Source of the DNA: Eukaryota sp. TZLM1-RC
Taxonomy: Eukaryota > Metamonada: BaSk clade
Direction: 5' to 3'
DNA: 64,000 nucleotides
NCBI GenBank assembly: GCA_040285825.1
Contig: JAUPSS010000003.1
Coordinates: forward strand, 3,472,001 to 3,536,000
Shown: one piece after another, positions 9,500 to 19,099 of the stretch
Numbering within the stretch: the first letter of the stretch is position 1
Layout of the letters: the number at the start of each line of letters is the position of its first letter
Program-made: the position numbers and the translations under genes
The notes under the pieces: model-generated
Seen by the model: the letters and a program-made list of their open reading frames with translations, nothing else
What the model was told of the DNA's origin: nothing
Databases searched by the model: none

Positions 9500-10896
9500 T
9501 CGATTATTGGTTCTTATGAAAGCATTTTTAGGGTTTCTCAAGGCATTGCTGCGAAATACAAAGACATTGGATTAGCCTTGAGTCCCGCAAAATTTCTCTT
9601 GGAAGAACAAAACAATCTCTATTGATTGATGATGTTCAAATTCCTTTCATCAATTATGAACAACAAGCGTTCAAGTTTCTTGGATGTTGGTTAGGTAATT
9701 TGGATGAAATTTATTCCCAACTGAACAATTTATTGGAAAATTTTGACAAGGATCATAGTTTTATTGCTGAATTTGATATCGAAAAACACATCAATTTTGT
9801 TATTTTAAAAATTTGTTATTCTGCAAAATTCACTCATATTTTAAGGTCAACTCCTCCTTCAGTATTTCTTGATTTTTGTAGAACTTTTAACAAGCTTCGG
9901 GACAAATTTTTTTCCTCATTATTGGAGGTAAATGAATCTTTAATTCGAAGTCATGTTTTTTGTTCTGCTGAGTTAGGTGGAATTGGTTTCACGAAATCTT
10001 CGATTTTATGTCAAGCAGCTGTTTTAGGAGGTGGAAAAATTTTGTTTTTGAAAGGTTTCCTGATGATGTTCATCTGATCCATGGTTAATCAAAATTTTTA
10101 TTTGAATCAACTTCAAATTGAATTAGATAATTTGCCTAGTGATATCTGGATTCGGTGTTTTTCTCAAAATATTCAAGAAATTCCCACCCGATCGCTTCCA
10201 AACTTACGTTTTTGCTTGAATAAAGCTTCAGCACCATCTGGTCAAATTATATGAAGGTTTGGATTATGAAGTAAGAATTAGCTTGGCCAAAACTACAAAT
10301 CCCGCTTTCGGTAATTTTTTTTAAAGGATTACGTAATTTTTCTGCTGCTGCGTCAGTAACTCAAATTCCCTCTGTTTATGGACTTTTGTTAAAAAACAAT
10401 GAATGGCTTCTAAACATGCGTTTTCGTTGTTTTCTGTGGCCAAACAATTTGCCCAATCATTTAACTTGTAAATGTGGTAAACCTCTTTTGTTTACTCATT
10501 TTTTGAACTGCAAACATTTCATTTCGTTTAGAAGCAAAGTGCATAATAACGTCAGGGACCATTTATGTAATGTGCAAATCATATCGAGTAGATTCCTTTT
10601 TAGCACCACTGTTAACCAAATTAAATCTTGATGATCCCAATATTGATGATACACGTTACAATAGAGCTTCTATGGGTCTGACAAGAAATGATCTAGTTGT
10701 TCCCGGTTTAAATGGTAGTTTTACTATTTTAGACGCCAAGTCTATTGACCCTTGTAATTCCTCTAACGAACATCTCATTAACTTGGATGTAAATAATCCA
10801 TTTCTTGCAGGCAAAAAATATAAAATTGCTCAATATGCGAAACCCATTTCCTCGATTAATAAAAATTCTTATGCCCAATATAATTTATGTCCCTTT
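9500..10896 (+). mobile_element. LINE remnant, 5' part, interrupted by the Ty3 element
   Basis: A 5'-truncated, frame-broken non-LTR retrotransposon. In order: an RT palm/thumb segment (KYKDIGLALSPAKF), the segment LRSTPPSVFLDFCRTFNKLR with LGGIGFTKSSILCQAA at 9840-10030, a zinc-binding motif CKCGKPLLFTHFLNC near 10465-10510, and a restriction-like endonuclease-type segment with an Arg-x-Asp-Leu-Val core near 10680. Reading frames change near 10080, 10250 and 10600, so it is dead. The frame stops at LCPF where the Ty3 element begins, and resumes at 17213 once one copy of the target duplication is removed. Confidence 0.85.
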
Positions 10897-11047
10897 TGTT
10901 AGCTGGAGCTAAACGTGACTTTCCTCTTTAGGAAAGAAGATCACGTCATCATTAGTTTAAATTCTAGTTATGTTTTATTTAGTTTGATTTCTTATATTCT
11001 GTTCATAAACTTCTGTTTTGTTTATGTTTAGTGCACGAAAAGCAACA
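10897..11047 (+). repeat. 5' LTR of the Ty3 element
   Basis: 151 bp, TGTTAGCTGG...AAGCAACA, apparently identical to 17062-17212. It contains the ATG (11024) of the long gag-pol frame and the inverted motif CCTCTTTAGGAAAGAAG near its 5' end. Confidence 0.95.
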
Positions 11048-14000
11048 GTAATTACTGGAGCCCGTAAGGAATCCATCCTGTCTCATGTCCCCGTCCAGAA
11101 TTCCGCGAACCTGATTGCTCCATATTTGAATCATACCGGTAGAGAGTCCGTCTCCCGATATGTAGAAGCATTGAAGGTTTACGCTCAGCGTATGTCTTGC
11201 CATGTCATGTCAGACATGACAAGATACCCTCCTGACGCTAACTCCCAGTCCCCATCCGCCAAAGAAGCCACCCGCTCCCCCTCCGCTCCCGACACTGACC
11301 CTACCATCTCCGCCATGTCTAAGGAGATAGAAGACTTGAGAAGCAGACTCTCCCAAGTCTCTTCTCAGTCCCAAGTTTTCGGTGAAGCCTCCGACTCTGA
11401 CACTGAGCCCATTCAAGCCAATGAGTGCTCTACCCCCGTTTCCTCTTGTCCTCTCAATGATCCTGCCGAAGACGCTGACCCTTTCCCATCTGATTCTCCG
11501 AACCACCCCGGATTAGCTTCATATGAGCTCCGAAGCAGTTCTGAAGAAGACCGCCTCTTCGAAGCCATGTTACCTTATGTTCCGTATACTATTGCTCCAA
11601 TTGTGATGGAAACATTTGAAATCTGCCATGGAATAGATCCTAGAAGTCCATCAGCCATCCTAACCCATCTCCTGTCCATGTGCCAACTCCAGGACCCTGC
11701 CAGCGTTTACCAGCGATTTCAGTCCCTCCGTCTTTCTCTCTCTGCTCCCACTGTTGACGAAGCTGTCACGTCTTACATTACCGAGTTCCTCAAACTCGTC
11801 CGACTCTGTCCCTCTCCTCTCCCTGAATCTGCAAGGATGAAGTTTTTCTCCAATGAAATCCGTCCTGATAAGCTCAAGATGATTATCAAAACGGACATCG
11901 AAGTTGGTACCATCTATAGCTTTGCCTCTCTCGTCTCCCGCCTCCGTGAACTCCTCCCTGCTTACCACCTCCCCTATTCGGCCTACTATGCCAATAGAGA
12001 TATTGCTCCTCCTCCTCCTAGAGACTCTCGCCCTCCTCGACGATCTTCCACTTCTCCCAGAACTACTAGACACCCTGCCTTCTCTTTCTTCTTCGGCAAG
12101 AACCTCCAAAAAAAATCTTCCACTTCTCCAACAACCTCTAGACACCCTCCTCGTAACTCTTCTTCCCATCCTGCTCCCTCTTCAGCCAAGCCATCCGCTT
12201 CCTCTCATTCTCAACGCTCTTCATATTCTACTCCTGCTCGTAGCTCTTCCGTGACCTGTTTCTACTGCAAAGAACCAGGTCATGTAATCAAGGATTGTCC
12301 TAAGTCTGGATGCAAAGCCAGCCAGAAGCCTCGTCGACGCCCTCTTGGAAAGAAACCCTCCCTTCAAAGGAAGCACTTCACCAGAAGAAGTGTAACTCAA
12401 GTAACTCATGCTGCCCATGATGACCGCCCCAACTCCGTGAACTCTATTATCGATTCCATCCAAGAAGCTATTCAAGAAGATGACCATATAGATGCTACTT
12501 ATCTTCATGGTTTGAGCTCTTCCTCCTCTTCCTCTGATAATGAGCCGTATAATGCCACTTTGAATCCTTTTTCTACAATAAACCATAGTACTTACTCTTC
12601 CTCTTTACATCAACACCCTGCTATAATACACCAGCAAACCGAAGATTTTCAGCACCTTTTCAATAATCTTGAATCTATTACCTCTGCCCTAGCTCCACGA
12701 AACAACGCCCTTATCTCTCCCTATCCGTCACCCTCTGATTCTGGATTGGACTCTTCCTCTGACTCTCTGTCCGAAGCGCCCGAAGTAGTTTCTAAAGTAG
12801 ACTCCAATAGCCACATGGTACCGCCAGGCAACGCTCCTTCCCGCCAAAATGGTTCTTTGCTGTTGGAAGCTAGTCCCGACCTCAGCTCCGAACCAGGGAT
12901 GATTGACGCAGACTGTGCTCGTTACGACGGTGGAGTAACGTGTGGACCTATGGAATCTCACTTTCAGAACTCTTCAAAAGCCAAAGACTCAGAGCCCTTA
13001 GGAACTGCTCCCGCCCAGAGTTTTGAACCTTCTGTCTCTTTATCGGCCCAGGAACTCAATAAGCCCTTGGATAAGAAGCTCCTTCATCTCAAGATCTATG
13101 TAGACCCTCAGACAATGCTCAATGGAATGGTAGACACTGGTGCTACCGTATCTTGTATTTCTCACGACCTTCTGAAACAAGCCAAGCTGAACTTAACCAC
13201 CAGGACTCTAGAAGTTGGATTAGCCGATAAAACCAAGCTCTCCTGTCCCCTTGCCACTGGAAAACTCGCTTTTGCTTTAGGTGGTGCTGCAAAGCTCACA
13301 TATGTAGATGTAACTCTCGCTGTCTTGCCCTGCTCGAACTCCTGCATTATAGGATGCGATCTATTAAGAAAGCTCGGCATTCTGACCCCCGATTACTTAT
13401 TCCTGAACCTCTCTGCTGGGAACCTTCAGATACTCGAAGATGAAGCCATCCCTGATGAATACATTCCATCCTCTAACCGAGTTTCCTCCGTTTCCTCTCT
13501 GCCTGATCTAGACAAGACTATCTTTAAGCTGAACGACCCGGAACTAGAAAACTCTGTTCGATCCCTCCTATTCAAGTATCCAGAAATTTTCTCGAAGCTC
13601 CCTGACCCCCAAGGAATTGACTGTCCTCCCATGCGAATTCCGTTCCATGATGAGTCCAAGATAGTGAGCAAGAAGTATCGCTATCTCCCTCCTGATAAGC
13701 TAAAGGTAGCTAACGAGGAATTCGACACTCTGATCAACAACGGTTTCGCTGTGCCTTATGATGGTCCCTGGAGCTCCCCAATTTGCCTCGTCCAACGCCC
13801 TGACAAACCCCCTAGATTAACCGGCGATTATTCTGGTGCCGATGGTGTTAACGAACTCTCCATCTCCGTTCCCGCTGACCTCCCTAGAATCTCTGATGTT
13901 TGCCATTTCCTATCTGGCAGTCACTATATTGCCACGCTAGACCTACCGAAAGCCTTTTGGCAGTTGAACTTACATCCAGATGACCAAGAGAAATCCGCCA

Positions 14001-14710
14001 TAGCTATCCCCGGCCGCAAGATCAAATACACCCGTGCTGCTTTTGGACTAAAGAATGTCCCCGCCATATTTCAGAACTTGATGAAGAAGGTATTTAAATC
14101 CGATGGTGTTTTTATCTACATGGACGACATCATCGTAGCCGCCTCCGATAAGAAGTCCTTCCTGTCCAGAATAGAATTCATCTTCAAGCAAGCCGCCAAG
14201 TATAGAATTCGAATAGGTCTTCACAAGTGCTCGTTCCAAACCAAGGAACATCCTATTAAAGTCCTTGGATCCATTTTTGAAAACGGCCAACGAAGAATAG
14301 ACCCCTCCAAGATCGTATCCATAACCAAGCTTGCCCCTCCCTCCTCTGTCCCCGAACTCAGATCTTTTATCGGATCTGTGAACTTTCTCCGTGATTGGTT
14401 GCCTTCTGTATCTGCTGAAATTGAACCTCTAACTGCCCTTCTCCGAAACAAGCCCAGAAGAGTACGATTAGGTCCCGCTGAACTCAAGAACTTTGAAAAC
14501 ATCAAGAACATGATAACTCGTAGCTTACCCCTTGCCCTTCCAGACTCTGATAGCAACATTTTAATCTCAACCGATGCCTCTGAAAAAGCCATTGCTGGAA
14601 TCATTTGGAAAGAACTGGAACCCTCTCCTCCCGGAACTTGTCTCTCCAAGCGTAAGGTGATGCCCATCTCATTCTACTCCAGAATCTTGTCCTCCTCCCA
14701 GCAACGTTGA
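11024..14710 (+). pseudogene. Ty3 gag-protease-RT-RNase H frame, ended by a nonsense codon
   Basis: This is a long polyprotein frame of about 1228 codons. Gag capsid-like helices are followed by a CCHC zinc knuckle (CFYCKEPGHVIKDCPKSGC, 12257-12313), a Ser/Pro-rich linker, an aspartic protease (MVDTGATVSCIS near 13129), an RT with YMDDIIVAA near 14117, and the start of RNase H (ISTDASEKAI near 14567). The frame ends in TGA at 14708-14710, where the related element at 55510-55938 has Arg after QQR, so this is most likely a CGA to TGA nonsense change. The same frame continues after the stop with RNase H residues. The ATG lies in the LTR; a later Met is possible. Confidence 0.9.
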
Positions 14711-17067
14711 TCCACCCTCCAGAAAGAGTTATTTGCTATTGTAATGACTCTCAACCAACCCAACTTGTCGTCTTTCCTGCTCACCAGACACCTGACAATC
14801 TTTTGCGATCACAAGAATCTTTCATACCCAGTCCATACGGTGAACAACTTTATGATTGGAGTCTTCATCCTCGATTCCACAAACATTCTGATCTACCTAG
14901 TTGTAATATACCAATAGGACCCCTCTACCCTGACTCAGATTACAAGATGTACCTGTTGAACCCATGTATCGACGTAACCACCTATATCCCTCTCTGTCTA
15001 TTGAAGCCCGTCATCCACCGAATCTACCATTATGACGACGATGAACTAACTCCTTGCTCCTTTGCCATCCCTGGAATAGAACTAGTCTATGGTCACCAGA
15101 TTGATCCCAGTGATCGATCGATTCACTATTACTTGAAGCCTCTTGATTACTCTTCCCTGTCTGAAGTTGATTTCAACAACCCTGATCCTGACTTCATCCA
15201 TGTTGATTCGATTACCTGTCCCCATTTTCCTAATCTACTAAACCTGTACTTTAATGGCCCCATTCAACACCATTCAAGATTGGATTTCATTCTCCAAGAT
15301 AAGCATCTCGAGATAGTTCCTCATCCTACCCGTTCTTATGCTTTCGCCTTGCCAGGATTCCCCGCAGACCAACCTAGGTACTACTTACCTTCCTCCAGAA
15401 GCGAATTGCCCTCCCGACTAGAAATATTCGAAGCCGACCCCGCCATGTTTAACCACGAACGGTTCCTCAAGGAACAAAGCATGTCTCCCACTGAAGATTT
15501 ACCTTCCCGCGAAGATCCTAATCAGCCCATTGATATTTCCTCCGATTCCTCTGACGAAGTCCACTTTGTCTCCACTATTACCTCCTCAAGTACCTCTGAT
15601 TCCTCTGTCCAAGAACTGCTCCCGTCTGGTCCTCCCAGCTCCCCTGTCGCTGCTTTCTTGAATAAGATCTTTAAGGACCAGCAGAAGGTGCCCGATAATG
15701 ATCCTCTGTTCAAAGACTGCATCATCGAAGCCAAATCCGGATTGAAGCTCAACAAATCTGGAAAGATCCTGATCCCTCCGTCCACACGTCCTGAGATCCT
15801 CTTACTCGTCCACGGTTCTATCGAAGCCGGTCACCCTCCCTTCGTTCAATGCTGGAAGTCCCTTCAACAATCTGACTTTCACTGGCCCAACATGCGTAAT
15901 GACTTGCAGACCCATGTTAGCTCTTGCATCCCTTGCCAGAAAACTGCCCCCGTCCCCAAGACCTCGATTTCTTCCACTGGATCTCTGAATTCCGTTCGCC
16001 GCCCTTTTGAGAGCTTACATTGTGACTCTATCGGTCCACTCTCAGCTGATACTTATGGTTATAAGTACGTAGTTCACTTCGTTGACGCTTTCTCCAAGTT
16101 TAGCATTCTCGTCCCTACCAAGGATCTTAAGGCCACTACTATTGTCAATGCTCTGATCTCCTCTGTCTACTCTGTCTTTGGTGCCCCTCGTAGTATTCAT
16201 TCTGATAATGGCCCTGAATTTGCCAATAAGATATTTAGTTTGTTGTGCCAATTCCTGAACATCGAACACACCCAATCCTTACCCCACTACCACCAATCCA
16301 ATGGCCTTGTTGAACGCCAACACCGAAGTTTCCTCCAGGTAATCCGACGTATGCTTCTTGATTTCTCAGATTACCACAATTGGTCTGACTATGTCCCTCA
16401 TTGCCAGATGGGCCTGAACTCCCAGGAAAGGAAAGCTCTGAACTCATCTCCGTATCCTCTCATCTTTGGATCCGACACCTCCCCTCGCCTGTTGCCCAAT
16501 CAGCTGCTGAACTCATTGTCCTCTCATCCCTTGCCTGCCGACAAGCCTGAGTTCATAGAACACCTAGTTACCCTTACGAAGAAACTATCAGTTTCATGGG
16601 ATGCTGTAATCCAGTCCTCTGCTCCTCCCCCCGTTGATTTACCTGAGCCTCCGTACATTCCCCAAGTCAATGATCGAGTTTTTGTTCTGCGCGAGAAGCC
16701 AGACAAACTCCACGGTCACTTTGTTGGCCCCTACACCGTTCTCAAAGTCCTCTCCTCTAGCTCTCTCCTGGTCCAGAACCCCGTTTCAGGCTCACCCCTC
16801 AAGACAGCCATTCACCTGGTAAAGCCCTGCTTGTCTTCTCTTCCACCCGAGATACTTAACGCTTATGTTGCCGCTGATTCTGGCGAGCTTATCCTGGACG
16901 CGATAATAGATATCTCCGACGATTCCGCCACTGTACTATGGTCTGATGGAACCACCACTGTACAGCCCGTCTCCTCCATCCGGAACACTGCAGCCTACTC
17001 CCGATACACCAAGCTTGCCGCCGATCCTCCTAAACCCCGCCGAAGAAGAAAGAGAAGGCAGTGTTAG
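14711..17067 (+). pseudogene. Ty3 pol 3' portion: RNase H remainder, long linker, integrase
   Basis: After the nonsense codon the first frame runs on through RNase H (LQKELFAIVMTLNQ, FCDHKNL) to about 14818 and then loses homology, while the long open frame continues in another register (14707-17067). Compared with the element at 52374-56130, RNase H is interrupted by a deletion/frameshift near 14820. A family-specific region of about 350 residues follows. Then comes integrase with an HHCC zinc site (HGSIEAGH...CIPCQ, 15811-15945), catalytic Asp in LHCDSIGP, Asp in SDNGPEF (16201) and Glu in VERQHR, and a C-terminal DRVFVLREKPDKLHGHF domain. The stop codon TAG lies inside the 3' LTR. Confidence 0.85.
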
Positions 17068-17212
17068 CTGGAGCTAAACGTGACTTTCCTCTTTAGGAAA
17101 GAAGATCACGTCATCATTAGTTTAAATTCTAGTTATGTTTTATTTAGTTTGATTTCTTATATTCTGTTCATAAACTTCTGTTTTGTTTATGTTTAGTGCA
17201 CGAAAAGCAACA
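17062..17212 (+). repeat. 3' LTR of the Ty3 element
   Basis: 151 bp, no mismatch seen against 10897-11047. The pol stop codon (17065-17067) is its fourth to sixth base. It is followed by the second CTTT of the target duplication. Confidence 0.95.
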
Positions 17213-17467
17213 CTTTGTTTTTTCTTTGCTGGCATCTTTAGGTGAGGCTGTTATGGCTTTCCTTGAGGAGTTTGTTGTAGTTGTAAAGGAAAGAACTGGA
17301 AGAATTTTCAATCGTGTTTAGTGGCAAAACAGGATTTTATTTTCTATTTTTAAGGGAATGATGAAACTGATTTCTGATTCACTTTTTTCTTTGGGGAAAT
17401 TTTCAGAGTTTTTGACAATAAATTGTTTTGATGAAGGGGAGGTAGGATTTGAGGATGAGGAGTTTTA
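17213..17467 (+). mobile_element. LINE remnant, 3' part, continuation of 9500-10896
   Basis: It encodes the C-terminal end of the LINE protein: VFSLLASLGEAVMAFLEEF, KERTGRIFN, a WQNRI helix (after an in-frame TAG) and a terminal FEDEEF. It aligns with 47218-47474 (CPFAFSLHGTLGPLAL...CYEDIEF). The junction codon series is continuous with 10896 when one CTTT is removed. Confidence 0.88.
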
Positions 17468-17529
17468 ATTGTGTATTTTATGTTTTCATATTTGTTGTTG
17501 AATAAAGAAAAGTTCGTTAAAAAAAGGTA

Positions 17530-17652
17530 TTGTGTGAAGAAGCTTCAACAAAAATTGACAGTAATATTTGAAGGCTTGGATTATGAAGTACGTCTTGGCA
17601 TGGCCAAACAAAAAAAATCCATTTTTGCAAATTTTTCTGGATGTTTGGCATA
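17530..17652 (+). mobile_element. short LINE fragment, family 1
   Basis: It encodes VKKLQQKLTVIFEGLDYEVRL followed by GMAKQKK, nearly identical to the minus-strand copy at 46270-46380. It is a 120-bp internal piece of the RT C-terminal region with no ends visible. The next 330 bases (17653-17984) show no recognisable feature. Confidence 0.75.
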
Positions 17653-17984
17653 GTTTCTTCTTGTTTAGTTAACAAGATGTTTGAAATTCAGAATTGTTAT
17701 CAAACGTACCCAATCAAAAAATAAAATCCTTTCAGTTCAAATCCTCACTCAATGTTGCAACAGATCGATTATTTTCTATTTTAAACCCATGTACCTCTGA
17801 AGGTAATTTTTTTCAACCAATAAAAATACATGATTAAATAAAAATAATTTGTACTCAAAATGTGTCATATTTTCGTCTTTCATGGATTTGAATGAAAATT
17901 TTTTGACCGGACTTGGTTGACACAGAACGCGATGTTCTGTCTCACAGCAGTCATTACACCAGATGCTACCAGTAACTCTTCTTG

Positions 17985-18461
17985 TTATTCTCTATGCCTT
18001 GCTGTAGATGAAAAAGAGGTCTTGAAAGTAGGCCATGGCTGATTTACTATTTTATCCTTTGAAGTAGGATAAACAATTTGAATACAACAATTGTATCTTG
18101 AAAACAATGAGATCCCAGTGTTTATCAGTGGCTTATTTGAATAAAGGTTATCTAAAAGCAATAAATTTCTGAACTCATCTCGAAGTTTGAGTTTTGTTTC
18201 AGCAAGCAAGTGATATGCTAAGCTGTTTAAAAAAGCCTGTTTCCTCATTTTAATAAATTTTTTGGCAACCAATAAAGTGTTTAAAATAGCAAAATTTTCA
18301 TAATACTGGACAACTTCCTTCCGATGTCGATAAAGAAATAACTCATTTACATCAATTTCACAGGGATGTGGGATTGGAAAAGGATTCCAAAATGTGATGA
18401 TCGCAAATCCAGCACATGTAATTTTGAAAATATTAGGCATAAAAACCAATTTTTTTACCAT
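17985..18461 (-). CDS. unrecognised 158-aa ORF
   Basis: ATG-initiated ORF with a hydrophobic N-terminal stretch (ITCAGFAIITFW) and a helical middle section rich in Leu and Lys (AKKFIKMRKQAFLNSLAYHLL). I recognise no family. It sits between a LINE scrap and another LINE 3' end, so it may be part of an unrecognised transposon rather than a host gene. No neighbouring frame extends it. Confidence 0.3.
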   Translation of the reverse strand: MVKKLVFMPNIFKITCAGFAIITFWNPFPIPHPCEIDVNELFLYRHRKEVVQYYENFAILNTLLVAKKFIKMRKQAFLNSLAYHLLAETKLKLRDEFRNLLLLDNLYSNKPLINTGISLFSRYNCCIQIVYPTSKDKIVNQPWPTFKTSFSSTARHRE

Positions 18462-18639
18462 AAATAATTCTTAAAAATAAACTCAATAGATCTTTCTCAT
18501 AATCAATTATTTATTAAGACGTCAAAACCTGGTTTGTTGTGATTCGTCCATGGCAATACTCTAGTCGATTCCCCTAACTTACCAACATAGTTAATATTTG
18601 AGAAATGAAAAATGGTATCCCCATTACTGGTTTAAATTT

Positions 18640-18965
18640 ATTAAACTTGCACACTTAACAAAATATACTTATAACTAATGGGATGAAATTCATTGAACCA
18701 AGATTTCCTCCACACAAGTTTGATCTGCTTGATCTCTAGCCAAAGCTTCTCTTATTCCATTGAAAAACCGAAAAAATCTATCAATTCTAGCAAATACAAT
18801 TTGAGAGTGCCATGAAAAGATATCAAATCTTTTCATTGTTTTTTCTTAAACCATTTTTTTGAAAATCATTAAAGTTTTTGCTTCTACTGATAGTTTTTCG
18901 TTTATCGAAAATGGGAAAATAAAAACTAGCTGTGTATTTCTACCAGCATTGGCTGGTAATTTCAT
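18640..18965 (-). mobile_element. LINE 3' end, family 2
   Basis: On the minus strand it encodes FIFPFSINEKLSVEAKTL, a KRFDIFSW segment and GIREALARDQADQ, then a 3' tail containing ATCCCATTAGTTATAAG and TTAAGTGTGCAAGTTTAATAA. The same protein end and tail occur at 57230-57525 (plus) and the tail at 47500-47640 and 40463-40505. At least one stop codon and one frameshift are present. Confidence 0.75.
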
Positions 18966-19099
18966 CTGATGACTGGGGAAATTACCTGTGTTTCTGACCC
19001 TGTTGCTGAAACGGGTGATCCGACTGTGAGGGGTCGTGCTCGAACTAGCTGATTCGTTTTCAGGAAGGGATGTTATTGATGATGTGTCCTCTTGTGTGT

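Larger units (their letters stand above)
10897..17212 (+). mobile_element. Ty3/Gypsy-type LTR retrotransposon, full length, recently inserted
   Basis: This 6316-bp element is bounded by two 151-bp LTRs (10897-11047 and 17062-17212) that look identical base for base and have TGTT...AACA ends. It is flanked by the 4-bp direct repeat CTTT (10893-10896 and 17213-17216). Between the LTRs lie gag, aspartic protease, reverse transcriptase, RNase H and integrase in Ty3 order. A purine-rich tract sits immediately before the 3' LTR (17042-17060). A TGG-initial primer-site candidate starts 8 bases after the 5' LTR (11056). Internal DNA is much richer in G+C than the neighbouring host genes. It inserted into a LINE. 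Confidence 0.95.

Noticed and set aside
11660-12169. Antisense ORFs across the Ty3 gag-pol
   Set aside because: Low-complexity Arg/Gly/Ser products arising from the GC-rich sense codons.
18480-18640. Possible terminal repeat of a DNA transposon beside the 17985-18461 ORF
   Set aside because: No inverted partner or target duplication was found.
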